Source: Plotosus lineatus (taxonomy: Eukaryota; Chordata; Actinopteri; Siluriformes; Plotosidae). From it: 64,000 nucleotides of DNA. The notes under the pieces are model-generated. The model worked only from the letters and a program-made list of their open reading frames with translations, was not told where the DNA came from and ran no database searches. Position 1 is the first letter of the stretch; every line of letters starts with the position of its first letter. Of this stretch, positions 10,665 through 21,130 are shown piece after piece. Made by a program: the position numbers and the translations under genes. Location of the stretch: the NCBI GenBank assembly GCA_024760905.1, contig CM045750.1, positions 19,544,419-19,608,418 of the forward strand, written 5' to 3'.

Positions 10665-10712
10665 TATTCTGAACCGCTTTATCCTTCAAGGGTTATGGGG
10701 TGGCTGGAGCCA
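10665..10712 (-). mobile_element. SINE tail remnant
   Basis: ttctgaaccgctttatccttcaagggttatggggtggctggagcc is the reversed SINE-B/LINE tail 1. It is cut off by a CA array. Confidence 0.6.
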
Positions 10713-10715
10713 ATC

Positions 10716-10718
10716 ACA

Positions 10719-10757
<39 letters not shown>

Positions 10758-10789
10758 GGGGGGGGGGGGGGGCATGTGTGTGTGTATGG

Positions 10790-10853
<64 letters not shown>
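10716..10853. repeat. (CA)n, G-run, (TG)n and (GA)n compound array
   Basis: A CA array to about 10754, 14 G at about 10759-10772, a short TG tract, and a GA array at about 10791-10853. It abuts the left end of the Tigger-like remnant. Confidence 0.93.
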
Positions 10854-10855
<2 letters not shown>

Positions 10856-10857
10856 TC

Positions 10858-11476
10858 CAATCACTATCCGAGTTCAAACGTACGCGAGTTACGACCACCC
10901 GTACTTGTGACTACGTCTATCAGATGCCTATTATGCCTATTATGAGTTTCCTGTATATGTCTGGCAGCACAGCGCGTAAGATAGTTGTGGCAGCACATCA
11001 TCCCAGTATCTCACACTCATAGCATTCTACCACTACAGTCAGTACCATCTCTTTTACTGTACACCGTTACCATGGCCCCCATGAGGAAGTCCGATTCATC
11101 ACATGGCGATTCTACCAAGAAAGCAAGGAAGCCGCTGTCGTCGGGGACGAATATGAAAGTGAAAGTGAGATCTCCATCTCTCCCACTCCACGGTGTCTAC
11201 AATTTTGAAGGACAAAGACCGCATTAAGGAAGCAGTGAAAGCAGCAGCCCCAATTAAGTCAACTATCATCACAAAACAGTGTGAAGGACCGATTGCAGAG
11301 ATGGAAAAGTTGCTATACACGTGGCTGGAATGTGCAAATGAAGAATACACTTTACGTAAATTCATAGCAAGTGCTGGGTGGTTTCGTCGCTTCCTATTAC
11401 ATATCCAACTTACGACCAATTCGACCTACGACTGGTTGGTCGGAACTGATCTAGATCATAACTCGGATTGTGATTG
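10858..11476 (+). mobile_element. Tigger/pogo-like element, internally deleted
   Basis: The left end caatcactatccgagtt and the right end, read inward on the minus strand as caatcacaatccgagtt, form terminal inverted repeats. TA follows the right end at 11477. Between them lies an N-terminal transposase relic. At about 620 bp it lacks the catalytic domain and could only be moved in trans. Confidence 0.8.
11072..11424 (+). pseudogene. pogo/Tigger transposase N-terminal relic
   Basis: From the ATG at 11072 the product begins MAPMRKSDSSHGDSTKKARK, the usual basic start of Tigger/jerky-type transposases. After a frame change near 11190 the reading continues STILKDKDRIKEAVK, KSTIITKQ and EMEKLLYTWLE, the CENP-B-type DNA-binding region. 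It then jumps to FIASAGWFRRF, the end of that domain. The first helix-turn-helix is reduced, about 30 residues between TWLE and FIAS are missing, and no DDE domain follows. Family members bind their own terminal repeats with this region and cut at TA. This copy is dead as an enzyme. Confidence 0.82.
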
Positions 11477-11494
11477 TATTAACACTTAGTTTCA

Positions 11495-11650
11495 TGCATC
11501 AGGGCAATACGGAACCACATTTTTGCCTCATGTGCATATCATTGGCCTGTGAGGGGAAAATTGGAGTATGTGGAGCAAACTCAAACAAACAAAGGCTGAA
11601 ACCTGCATTTTTGGGGGCGACTGAACCCACTTGGAGATTAAGTCCTGTCC
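11495..11650 (-). mobile_element. possible SINE-B remnant
   Basis: Weak resemblance on the reverse strand: cctcatgtgcatatcattgg, then gtgaggggaaaattggagta and gcaaactcaaac. Too decayed to be sure. Confidence 0.35.
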
Positions 11651-12114
11651 GTGATATGAACCAGCCCACATACACTCTGGATTGGCTGTGATTGCTGTGA
11701 GTGACAGGGCGAGCTTAGTCAGTTATCTGGTTCCAAAACTATGATCTTGAGGATTATCCTCATACACCCTGTAGATATGCCACATGGGGGCTGGCAAACT
11801 ATTTTAATTGTTTAATTGTTCATTTCTTCCTAATCTGGATTTATTTTAAACCAAAGAATGCTATAGCAGTACATGGCTTTCAGTCGAGTATCTCATGAAT
11901 GCACGATGTAACGTTTAGAATTAGCGCATTGAAAAAGAAAATGCAAAGCGTATCAAAGGAAAATTAGTTCAGGGTGGTGGTGGTGGTGGTGGTGGTGGTG
12001 TTAGTGGGGTGGGTGTGCCATGCATTTTGGAATAAGGATTAAAACTTTGTTTAATCAGTCAGTTTTAACAAATGTGTGACTAGTGAATCAGAAAACAAGA
12101 GGAAGTGGTGACTT
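11651..12114. other. low-copy sequence with a (GGT)n tract
   Basis: A (GGT)n tract of about 9 units lies at 11974-12001. Nothing else recognised. Confidence 0.55.
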
Positions 12115-12260
12115 AAGAATTAATCCTCTGGGTTACGTCGAATCAGAAGGTTGTATTTTAAGCCCCAGCAATACTAAGCTGACGCTGTGGGGCTCTTGAG
12201 CAAGGACCTTAAGCCTCTCTGTTTTAGCGGTAATACATCATGGCTGACCATTTGATCTGA
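12115..12260 (+). mobile_element. SINE-E (teleost-type tRNA SINE) fragment
   Basis: tctgggttacgtcgaatcag, aaggttgtattttaagcccc, gctcttgagcaaggacctta and acatcatggctgacc match the order of a widespread fish tRNA-derived SINE. Another relative lies at 37208-37430. Confidence 0.65.
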
Positions 12261-12261
12261 C

Positions 12262-12311
12262 TTTCAATCAATCGATCGATTGATCAATCAATCAATCAAT
12301 CAATCAATCAA
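12262..12311. repeat. (AATC)n microsatellite
   Basis: AATC/GATC tetranucleotide array directly after the SINE-E fragment. Confidence 0.9.
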
Positions 12312-12354
12312 GCATCTGGCAGAAACAGGCAGAGAATTTAAAAATCAATAAACA

Positions 12355-12650
12355 CACGGATCCCTCACTTTCCATGGTGAATGAGGACCGAGACCCCCCT
12401 ATGACCACCAATTTCCATGAAGTAGGATCGACCCCTCTGACTGAAGTATACATATATGTATATATGTATATCATATCAACAAATACATATTCAATGCTAT
12501 AAATGCTTAAAATAACAAACATTCAAAAATAATGCATAAGATGTAAATAAAATATAAATATACACACACATAAAGACGCGCACACACATACAGTCGCATA
12601 TACGCACACACACAGATGCGCACCTCACATAAAAATGTAAGTACCGTATT
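12355..12650 (+). mobile_element. K3: left half of a K element
   Basis: Begins cacggatccctcactttcc and follows the family consensus through aaataatgcataagatgt and gcgcacctcacataaaaatg, then stops at about 12650. A second K left end lies in opposite orientation at 13297-13350. Confidence 0.75.
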
Positions 12651-13296
12651 TGACATAATATGTGCCCAGAGCGCTTTAAAAATTGGAGTGGATGGGCGCT
12701 TATTAAAATGTTTATCAGCGGAGTGGAACGGTAAGTGCTTATTAACATCAAAGTGGAAAACATGAATAATAACAGATTTTACTGGTATTTGTGTGATTCA
12801 TTTTGTGGTATCAACCAAAGTACTTACATGAAAGCTGAAAACAAACAGAAAACAGCATACATTTTTAATAAAAGACCCCTTACTTTTCCCTCCCGGTGCT
12901 GTTTCTTTAAACATTTTCCTGGAAGTAAAATCGAGCCAAACACGAATGGCAACTTTAACACAAGGCACATTGAACCAATCAACACGAACAGAAACAAAAG
13001 CACATGGCCAGGAACGTTTTTAAATTTATGAAGTTAGTGAGTAGGAGAATCGGTGTAAAAAATACTCATCATCACTTTCTGATAGGTCCACATCTGGCTC
13101 ATCACTCCATTCACTCAGAGCATCCCATAGTTTTGCTGTAGCAGTTTCTCATGGTTCATCAGTTGTTGGACATTTACCAAGAGAGCACAGCAAAATATTT
13201 TCCTGTTTTTTTAAAGCACTTCAGAACAATCAAATGTGTTGTTACTGATGAACATTATCGACATTCCCCAGTGGCAGGGTCTTGAAATACCGTGTA
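12651..13296 (-). other. sequence enclosed by two inverted K left ends; possible transposase tail
   Basis: This segment of about 650 bp is not part of the short K consensus. On the minus strand, 13145 to 13026 reads an open stretch containing WDALSEWSDEPDVDLSESDD and ending YSLTS-stop. Its acidic C-terminus is of the kind seen at the end of pogo-type transposases. Since K left ends bracket it, it may be a relic of a longer K relative. That is inference; the family is not proven. Confidence 0.3.
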
Positions 13297-13350
13297 AACT
13301 CGCGGGTGGGATCTTGGTACCAATTAACCGTGGAAAGTGAGGAATCCTTG
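13297..13350 (-). mobile_element. K left-end fragment (inverted relative to K3)
   Basis: The + strand reads cgcgggtgggatcttggtac, ccaattaaccgtggaaagtg and aggaatccttg, followed by TA. This is the reverse complement of a K left terminus. Confidence 0.7.
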
Positions 13351-13494
13351 TACATATATTTTTGTAAAATAGAACTGCTTCCTCCTCTTTTTTTAACAAG
13401 GTTAAATCTCAAGAGCATTTGAAGCATTACAGCTTTGGAGACAAGTTTCCCAAATTAAAATACTTATTAAGAGCTTAAGATTAGACTGATGACT

Positions 13495-13765
13495 AGCACA
13501 GTGGCATGGGCTCTGGCATTTGTATGTGGAGTTTGCTTGTTCTACCATGCTTGTGTTGGTGTCCATCAAGAATTCGGGTTTCCTCAATCAGGACAAGGAT
13601 GTGCACAATTAGTAAATTGCCTATTCCAAACTGCACCTAGGTTGGGGCGTAAATGCTTGGGTGTGTTGGTCCTGTAATGATCAGTTGAGCTTTCCAGGGT
13701 GCACCCCATCTTCACTTTATTGGGTGAGATAGGTGATGCCTTCCTGTGTGTGACCCTGTAGAACA
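13495..13765 (+). mobile_element. SINE-B, diverged
   Basis: Landmarks in order: tgtatgtggagtttgcttgt, gggtttcctcaatcaggaca, tccaaactgcacctaggttg, gtgttggtcctgtaatgatc, and tail 1 (tccagggtgcaccccatctt). Confidence 0.7.
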
Positions 13766-14267
13766 TAATTCGAATCTTCACGAAGAATATGAAGCTCAAT
13801 TATATTGTATGATTTTAACCCCTTCATACCAAAATGATGCAGATATCCCAGAAGCATAGACTGGTGTCCTGCTGACGATTGCAAGTCAAATCTCATTGGG
13901 CCAAAAAGCAAGCAAGCAAGTCTGCAAGCAAGTAAGAATGCTGATGTTGAGACAATTTTTTTTTTTTTTTTTTTTTTTTTACCTGATGACTGAGACAGAC
14001 AACAACTCTTTCTAGATCACCTTTCTTACATGTCATGTGTGAATTAAAACACTCACACTGGTGCATTCTGAGTGCTTCTGAATCTGCACAGCTGTTTATC
14101 AGTGTTCATTCAGGGTTCTCACGCTGATTAATCTCCAATCACAGTCGTCTCTTGTGGCCTGCTATGTCATTCGTGGAAATTGTACAAGTTGCATATTTTG
14201 TGTAAACATTTTTTTTTTTTTTTTTTTTTTTTTGCTATCTATGATGTACACTTAAATGAGTGTGCAT
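13766..14267. other. low-copy sequence with poly-T runs
   Basis: Poly-T runs at about 13960-13980 and 14210-14233. No gene seen. Confidence 0.5.
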
Positions 14268-14460
14268 GGAGCGCCTGGCCAAAAACAAGTCATATATTTT
14301 AATAGCTCTAATTATGGCATGCAGTCACAAATGAAATATTTCAATAACCTTATGCAACATCGCATTTTTGTCCGTTCACAGCTGCATGAATGTCATGTAC
14401 TGATGATGGAGATGTTTAAATACTCTGAAAAGTCTTGCCCAGAATATCAATAGAAGAAAA
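14268..14460 (-). mobile_element. Tc1-like element terminal fragment
   Basis: gcgcctggccaaaaacaagt resembles the CACTGCCTGGCCAAAA terminal repeat of a common fish Tc1 family. The phrase ttatgcaacatcgcattttt matches, in reverse, cttaagcaacataacattta of the Tc1-like derivative at 32665-33223. It is therefore the same family in the other orientation. The coding region is unreadable. Confidence 0.5.
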
Positions 14461-14739
14461 TCTATTGATCGATTTGGCAGCGAGGGTGGGATCAAGAGCA
14501 GTCTCCAGATGGCGGAGAGTCAGGTTGAATCGGCATGTAATGTGTAATGAAGTTCACCTCCAATAGAGAGAGACGGAGAAAGAGAGAAAGTTTGTGATCT
14601 GGTATAGAGCTGTGATGTGTTTTACATTTGTGCTTGTTGACGTTTTCACGCAGGTCCTGTAGTGAAACTGCCTCAAAATAAAGCTGGCAAAAGGTTGCAA
14701 GTTCAAAGTGAACAGGAATAAATGTGTATATACCACAAC

Positions 14740-15125
14740 TGCACATCGACAAGGTGCATAACTTTCAACCTGGAGATCACAAGATTAGATCCAGGATAAT
14801 GCTGCAGCCATCCACAACCAGGCAGAGTCTATGAAAGCTAATTGGCTGAGTTCTCCAAACAGGGAGGGATGGCATACACTTCCCTGTCATTCACAGCGAT
14901 CACCAGCTAATCCATGGACATCTATGAGGTTATCTATACAGAATAACGGATAACGGTTGTACATGCACAGCAGCTCATCAAGAGACGGGTGGTAACATCA
15001 GATGTCATGGAGGGGGCATGTGCATGCTTACGTCCCTGCCTGGTTGGCAGAGGTCATATGTGATAGGGAGACAACACTTGACGGGAGCAATTGGATGCTG
15101 CTAAAATTAGCGGAGAAAACTGGAG
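14740..15125 (+). mobile_element. SINE-C copy
   Basis: tRNA-like start (aaggtgcataactttcaacc, tggagatcacaagattagat) followed by gatcaccagctaatccatgg, catgcacagcagctcatcaa, ggagggggcatgtgcatgct and actggatgctgctaaaa-like text. It aligns along its length with the copy at 20752-21130. The B box is decayed here (agattagatcc, where the other copy has agttcaaatcc). Confidence 0.75.
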
Positions 15126-15218
15126 AAAACTATACAATAGAATATATCAAAATATCCTCATATGAGGCTTGAACCAGGCGACTCCAAACATGTATTTCAC
15201 GGAGAATTATTTGTATTT

Positions 15219-15545
15219 ATTCATTTTCTGAACCCATAAATCCTAATTATGGTCACACGAAGGCTAGTGCCCATCTCAGCCAACTCTGGGCGAGGGCAGA
15301 GTACACCCTGGACAGCTCACCAGACCACTGAAGAGCAAAAACATACTGATGGCTATGTAGCTCCTTTTGTTGAAAGTCAGCAATGGTTCCATAGGCTGTG
15401 AGAGACATGGCCGACCTTTGAGAAACCAGTTAGCTGCACTGGAGGGGGGGGGGGGGGGGGGCAGGCACAACCCATGGAGAGTAGGGCTTGAACCCACAAC
15501 CTTAGGATCAGTGATCCAGTACCTTACCACCGAGCCACCACTGCC
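15219..15545 (-). mobile_element. SINE-A1, near full length with G-run
   Basis: Minus strand: head ggtggctcggtggtaaggta, B box aggttgtgggttcaagccct, body with a run of about 18 G at 15443-15461 (+ strand), and tail 1. Part of the 'acatgaacctctcacc' segment is deleted. Confidence 0.88.
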
Positions 15546-15666
15546 ATGCGTAAGTTCTCTCTATGTGGAATTTGCATGTTTCTTCCAGGTCTTCCAACTT
15601 CGTCATACAACAGTCCAAACATATATACATCAGACATCAGGCAAATGGGCTGCACCAACTTGCCCT

Positions 15667-15723
<57 letters not shown>

Positions 15724-15850
15724 GGTTGTGTGTGGTGCCCTGTTATGGTCTCACAATCTGTTTAGAATATACTCTGCCTCAGCCAATGACAACTGAGCTA
15801 GGCTTCAGCCTCCCCGTGACAGGTAGATTAAGTGGAAATCAGAATATATA
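15546..15850 (+). mobile_element. SINE-B body and tail with an internal (GT)n expansion
   Basis: ctatgtggaatttgcatgtt, tcttccaggtcttccaactt, cagtccaaacatatatacat and gccctgttatggtctcacaa are SINE-B body landmarks. The GT array at 15670-15719 sits exactly where other copies read 'ggtgtgagtgtgaatggttg', so the microsatellite grew from the element. Confidence 0.75.
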
Positions 15851-16329
15851 AAAGTGAGTGATGCCAAATGTCACACCTGTCCCAGGTACTGTTCACTCTG
15901 GTAGTTTTTTGTGAATCACCTCTCTTTATTTGTTTTCATTCATCTCTGCCACGGTGCTGACCAGCCTTTCCTGTCTGTGCCACTCAGCTCCACCCACAAA
16001 GCAAGAAGCCAACCCAAGTACATCCTCTTCACCAGTGCGATTAGTCACAGGATGAGCAGCGTACAATTTTTGGAACATTAGAATAGACAACCTTTCACCT
16101 GCTTTCAGACTCTTTTAAGTACCTGTCATGTGTCTTCACACCGGGGCTGCATCCATCTAGCCTGACTACAACACAGGTCTGATTGAGGGATTGTTTCTAT
16201 GATAGTCCTGTAATGTTCGGTTGTTCTTTTTCACTTCTTGTTAGCCGTTCTAGCCAAGTCACTGAACTCTTAAGCATAGGACACTTCCCAGAATAATCCG
16301 GAAACAATGCATATTATTTATATAGATGT
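15851..16329. other. low-copy non-coding sequence
   Basis: No gene or repeat recognised. Confidence 0.5.
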
Positions 16330-16545
16330 CAGTGTCCTGCCTCTGACAGTTTTTTGTTTGGCTGTTTATTTTGTTTCACCAGATTATAATCCCCTAATTT
16401 AGTCATAGTTTCCCATTCACCACATACTGTCTGCCAATCATACGGCCACCACCAACCAAGGAGAGGTGTAAGCAAGCACGTGCCTCTTCTGACACATGCG
16501 GTCACCTGCATCTTTATGAACCGCCATGCATATTATTGGGCAGCC
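16330..16545 (-). mobile_element. SINE-C fragment
   Basis: Reverse-oriented SINE-C 3' half: ccaatcatacggccaccacc, aaccaaggagaggtgtaagc and acgtgcctcttctgacacat correspond to ggcatgtgcgtgcttacatc and ttggtggtggtcacatat of the copy at 20752. Confidence 0.6.
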
Positions 16546-17380
16546 AGACAAACTCTGTAGGAAGGCGCTTGTCACCCCCATGGATTCATCAACTCACAGA
16601 CATCAGTGATTTGCTGGTTGATCAGGTTGCGTACGACGGCTGTGTGCAGCTGAGACAGTTTTAATCAGAATCAACATCAGTCTACTTTATTGATTCAGAT
16701 TTTTTTTTTTTTTTCAACTTGCTAAACCTGTGTTTACACTGAGACATGATGTCTGCAATCTCCATAATTAAAAAAAACAAACAAAAAAAATACAAAACAA
16801 AAAAAAACAAAAAAAAAAACAAACAATAGTGGCGTTTCATGATATATGAACACACTTGGTCCACGATTGGGGTGTACAAAAGGAGGCAGAGTGCATCCTG
16901 CAAAATGAAACTTGAGGGAATCGTGCTGCCAGGTTCCTCTTCAATGGCACATCAAAATATGCTGCAATCCTTTAAGATCTACTGCGCTCCATTACGATTC
17001 CCACATTCTATCTCGAATGCCATCAATTTGTAATACAGAAGGTGCTTCTCCATTCGCGGTTTTGCACCAGCGCCCCCGCATACTCGCGGATTGCCGACAA
17101 ACCCGGAAGTGTCTTGCAGTGGTCCGAGGGGATGCTCAGGGAGTGCAGGGCCTTTTTCCACTGTTGGCTAAGATAAGCCCAGCCTTAGGATTGAGATAGT
17201 GACAGAATATTAGTGAATGTTTTGGAGATGGGCCTTGGCGCAGCAAGGTATAACTAAAGGTGTACGTAAAACAAAACAAAAAAACTTCCAGCCAATGGGC
17301 TGTATGTGGCTAATGGTTTTAATTACCCATGTGCTTGTCATATCTTATGAAGTTATACAGTTATGTTGACATTACCAGAT
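16546..17380. other. low-copy sequence
   Basis: Contains poly-T at about 16700-16714 and an AAAC-rich tract at 16770-16826. Frames at 16839-17199 overlap each other in several phases and show no known domain. Confidence 0.45.
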
Positions 17381-17614
17381 GTGACATGCTCCACCGAATG
17401 TTGGCGGTGTTTCAACTGACACCGGAGCTTTTGAGACAAAATGCGGTTTATCCGGACTTTCAATCTTTCAAGTAAGCAAGTGAATGTTGAGTACTAAACA
17501 AGTATTCAAAGCGCACTTACTTACTTGACAGATCGAAAGTCCGGATAAGCTGCGTTTTGTTTCAAATCTCCGGTGTCAGTTGCGACACCACCTACATTCG
17601 GTGGAGTGCGTCAC
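17381..17614. mobile_element. palindromic fold-back element with ~100-bp arms
   Basis: The left arm 17381-17482 (gtgacatgctccaccgaatg ... caagtaagcaagtg) and the right arm 17514-17614 are imperfect reverse complements over their whole length. The shared core includes caactgacaccggag and tatccggacttt. A spacer of about 31 bp separates them. There is no coding capacity and I do not recognise the family. The size fits a non-autonomous inverted-repeat transposon. No convincing TSD is seen. Confidence 0.8.
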
Positions 17615-17657
17615 AAATTAGCAAAGTTAAAATGAGATAACTAATTTTCTGACCAGA

Positions 17658-17988
17658 GCAGTGGTGGCCTGGTGGTAAGGCACTGGATCCCTGATCCTAA
17701 GGTTGGGGGTTCAAGTCCCATTCTCCACAAGGTCGTCAACGTCCCCCCAGTGGAGCTAACTGGGTTATCAAAGGCCGGCCACGTCTCTCACTGTCTGCGA
17801 TGTGAGGTTCATGTAAAAGAACCATTGTTGACTTTCGCCAAGAGCAGCTGCAAAGCCGTCAATGTGTTTCTAACCTGCAATGGTCTGGGGAGCCATCCAG
17901 GGTGTACTCTCCCCTCAGCCGGAATGGGCGCTGGCCTCCCTGGGACCCTAATTATTATTAAGCCTTAACAGAATGAATGAATGAATGG
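17658..17988 (+). mobile_element. SINE-A1, full length with 14-bp TSD
   Basis: Head (ggtggcctggtggtaaggca), B box (ggttcaagtccc), body and tail 1, ending in an (AATG)n run. The flank attttctgaccaga at 17644-17657 is repeated exactly at 17989-18002. Confidence 0.94.
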
Positions 17989-18817
17989 ATTTTCTGACCA
18001 GATTATCCTTCAGGTAACAGTATAGTCCATTATGACTTGAATTCTGTGGTTCTTGACAGTGTAACTCAACCATATGTGGCTCTGCCCTTGAACTCCTTTC
18101 GATATTGCATACTAATGCACGTAATCTTTAGAGAAGAGCATGTAGTTTACCGTTCCGAAATTTAAATTCAAAGCACTTTTCTAGAGCGAACTGACTTGAA
18201 TGATAACGGTTTAAGATAAGTAATGGCTCTCAAATAGGCTGACAGGGCTCCTCACTGAGTCCCCAGCCCCACCCTCATGTATGTTTATGCATGTATGTAT
18301 TTATTTATTTATTTTTACTTTCTCTTGATTCCTTTCTATTCATTATTTCTTTCTTTCACAACAAAAATCACAGAAAAAGAACAGTTTATACTCTATTAAA
18401 TAACAGTTTACTAAACTGCAAGTGCCTGAAGCAGTTTGGGGATTTGGGGAAACAAGGACTTGACGAACAGGCTTTGCGATCACTCAGGCGTGTTTATCTT
18501 CTTTCACTTTATGTTCACTTTAATACTTTCCCATCACACTCTGAGACACATTCAACCACACACTCAGACACTCACCTTTCTCAGCATGGCAGGTTAACCC
18601 CGACTCTTACTCTCTGCTTACAAGTAAACAAATGACACTAATAAGAGATTGCCAGTGATTACACACAGCTGAACCTTATTACATTTTATCTGGCAGTTCT
18701 ACATTAGTCCTTTTCACAGATAAATTATGCTCAATCATGTCCCTGCTGCCACAGTGTTCATTTGTTTTAAACAAAAATTATGATGAAAATACTTGTCGGT
18801 GAGTGTATTAATAAATA
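17989..18817. other. low-copy non-coding sequence
   Basis: The first 14 bases are the SINE TSD. A TTTA tract lies near 18300. The 114-codon frame at 18291-18635 has no recognisable domain or splice context. Confidence 0.5.
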
Positions 18818-18938
18818 CAGCGATTCCTCACTTTCCGCGGTTAATGAGGACCGAGACACGCCCTCTCCCTGGACCTCCAATTTCCGTGACGTAAGCTTGA
18901 CCCCCTGACTGACGTTTACGTACATGTGTATATGAGAT
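18818..18938 (+). mobile_element. K4: left end of a K element
   Basis: cagcgattcctcactttccg, cggttaatgaggaccgagac and gactgacgtttacgtacatg match the K left arm. It is cut at about 18938 by a SINE-A2 copy, and the rest of the element is absent. Confidence 0.75.
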
Positions 18939-19153
18939 TTCCTTTAGGCTTTTTCTCTTTATTACGGGTCGCCACAGCGAATGATTCGCACGTTTGATTT
19001 GGCAGAGGTTTTTATGTCGATGCCCTTCCTGACACAACCTTTTCGCAAGTGACAGAAATAGCTGAAATATTATATATGAATAGCTCTTTACGAAAGTCAG
19101 CAATGGCTCTTTTACATGAACCTCTCACCATAGACAGTGAGAGACATGGCCGA
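18939..19153 (-). mobile_element. SINE-A2, head missing
   Basis: The + strand starts with the reversed tail 2 (ttcctttaggctttttctct, gggtcgccacagcgaatgat) and continues through the body to gagagacatggcc. There it gives way to a TA array. The tRNA-like head is lost, and the copy lies inside K4. Confidence 0.85.
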
Positions 19154-19155
19154 TA

Positions 19156-19180
<25 letters not shown>
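19154..19180. repeat. (TA)n microsatellite
   Basis: Short TA array replacing the head of the preceding SINE. Confidence 0.85.
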
Positions 19181-19186
<6 letters not shown>

Positions 19187-19195
19187 TCCTTTAGC

Positions 19196-19380
19196 AGAGG
19201 TTTAGCGACGTCCTGGTTAGCACACAGCTGTCTCACAGCATGAATCCTCTGAGTGTCTCTATGTGGGGTTTGCTTGTTTTATATGATTATATACGTTTCA
19301 TCTGGGTACTCAGGTTTTCTTCTACAGTCCAAAGACATGCACCTTAGACTAATTGGCTCATATATGCTCCATCCAATCCA
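19196..19380 (+). mobile_element. SINE-B 5' half, diverged
   Basis: gacgtcctggttagcacaca, tctcacagcatgaatcctct, gggtactcaggttttcttct and cagtccaaagacatgcacct are in family order. The tail is absent. Confidence 0.65.
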
Positions 19381-20014
19381 AATATGAGTAAACTCAGTAA
19401 GCTAAGTGAATGAGTTGGTGATTTCAACCCTGATCTCTTCAGACCACAGCACATTTTCCGCCATGCAGTTGATCGTCCTGATATAAGCTTTTGCAAACTT
19501 GAACCAGGACTGGAAAGCATATCTTCCAATGTTGAGAAAAAAAAAATCAAGAATATGTAATATTGCTGGCAGTTGTAGAACACAACCGATACATGCAGTG
19601 CCTTTAGTGTTACTGTAGGCCTCCTGGCAGCCACCTGTACCAATACTGTTTTTGTCTTTTCTTCAATTTTGAAAGTGAAAGGCCAGCCGGTCCAGTTTTT
19701 TTTTTTTTTTTTTTGTATTGTGCAATATTTTCTCCACTTATTATTTATTATTATTTATGATTTATTATTGTGCTACACTGTGGTATATGTAATGCCTTTA
19801 AAATTGTTTATGCTCTTCTCATGATACCTGTCAACATAGCGATAGATGCCTTTGACAAGCGTCTGTTTTTTTGTTTTTTTTACAGGCTGTTTTTTTTTTT
19901 TTTTTTTTTTTTTTTTGGGGGGGGGGGTTTGCAGTAAGATACAACAATTAATTTAATGTCAGGGAACCCCCAACGAGATTATCTGAACTCCATTTACAGT
20001 TAAGTCGAGTTATT
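19381..20014. other. low-copy sequence with poly-T and poly-G runs
   Basis: Poly-T at about 19697-19714. Poly-T followed directly by about 11 G at 19891-19927. Confidence 0.5.
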
Positions 20015-20340
20015 TTTAATGATGGATAGGATCAGGAATGAGGACATCAGAGGGACAGCCCATGTATGATGTTTTGGAGACAAAGTTAGAGAGGCTCGAT
20101 TGAGATGGTTTGGACATGTACAGAGGAGGGATAGTGAGTATATTGGTAGTAGGATAGTGAGGATGGAACTACCAGGCAGAAGGCCTAGAGGAAGACCAAC
20201 AGGAAGATTTATGGATGTAGTGAAGGAAGACATGAAGGTAATTGGTGTAAGAGAAGAAGATGTAGAGGATAGGGCGAGATGGAGGCGGATGATTCGCTGT
20301 GACGACCCCTGAACGGAACAGGAAAAGAAGAAGAAGAGGT
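20015..20340 (+). pseudogene. 5'-truncated non-LTR retrotransposon 3' end (tail-2 donor family)
   Basis: The + strand encodes MRWFGHVQRRDSEYIG, VRMELPGRRPRGRPTGRF and MDVVKEDMKVIGVREEDVED, ending IRCDDP-stop. This is the C-terminus of a common fish LINE polyprotein. The 3' end gattcgctgtgacgacccct plus an (AAG)n tail matches the tail of SINE-A2. An early stop follows the DKVREARL-like stretch. A longer copy of the same family lies at 40186-40799. Clade assignment (RTE-like) is my inference. Confidence 0.8.
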
Positions 20341-20349
20341 GACTGTCTG

Positions 20350-20694
20350 TATTCCTTTCGGCTTTTTCCCTTTTACTCGGGAGTCGCCACAGCGAATCAT
20401 CTGATTCGCACGTTTGATTTGGCAGAGGTTTTTATGTCGGGTGTCCTTCATGTCACAACCCTTTTTAGCAAGGGACAGAAACACGCTGACGGCTTTGCAG
20501 CTCCTCTTTGCGAAAGTCAGCAATGGTTCTTTTACATACCTCTCACCATAGACAGTGACAGACATGGCCCGCCTTTGATAACCCATTTATCTGCACTGGG
20601 GGGACAGTGACAACCTTGAGGAGAGTGGGACTCGAAACCCCAACCTTTGGATCAGCGATCCAGCGCCCTATACCACTAGACCACCACTGCCCCT
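20350..20694 (-). mobile_element. SINE-A2, full length
   Basis: Minus strand: head (ggtggtctagtggtataggg), B box (aggttggggtttcgagtccc), body and complete tail 2 (ggcgactcccgagtaaaagg). It lies about 10 bp after the LINE whose 3' end it resembles. I could not fix a TSD. Confidence 0.92.
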
Positions 20695-20751
20695 ACTTGA
20701 CTACTTACTTAAGGTGACTACTTACTACAATTTAACAAAGGTTAAAATGTG

Positions 20752-21130
20752 GGTCTCCTGAATGGTGCAAGGTGTGTGATTATCAACCTGGAGATCGCAA
20801 GTTCAAATCCAAGTTGATGCTGCAGACATCCATGACTAGTTGATTGGGAGGGTGGGCTGGCATACACTCTCTTGTCACTCATGGTGATCACCAGCCAATC
20901 CATGGGAATCTTTGAGTTTATTCATACAAAAGGGGTAGATAGCATGTTCCTTCAGAATTGTCTTGGGCGCCTCCAAATGCACATGCTCAGCAGTTCATAA
21001 AGAGGTGGGTGGCAGCATCGCATATCATGAAGGGGGCATGTGCGTGCTTACATCACTCCTTGATTGGTGGTGGTCACATATTATAGGGAGGGAATACTTG
21101 ATGGGTAGAAACTGGATACGGCTAAAATGG
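20752..21130 (+). mobile_element. SINE-C, best copy
   Basis: Starts gtctcctgaatggtgcaagg, with B box gatcgcaagttcaaatcc. It continues tggtgatcaccagccaatcc, cacatgctcagcagttcata and gaagggggcatgtgcgtgct to aactggatacggctaaaatg. The B box is good enough to call it tRNA-derived. Confidence 0.78.

Noticed and set aside
10620..10945. Arg-Glu and Ser-Leu repeat proteins (also 9460-9687, 37632-37883)
   Set aside because: Products of (GA)n/(CT)n arrays, present on both strands at once.
17672..17968. Recurring frame VRHWIPDPKVGGSSPILHKVV (also in other SINE-A copies)
   Set aside because: It is a reading of the SINE-A head and B-box region and not a gene family.
18291..18635. 114-codon open frame in low-copy sequence
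   Set aside because: No family motif, no splice signals at plausible places, low-complexity start; expected by chance in 64 kb.
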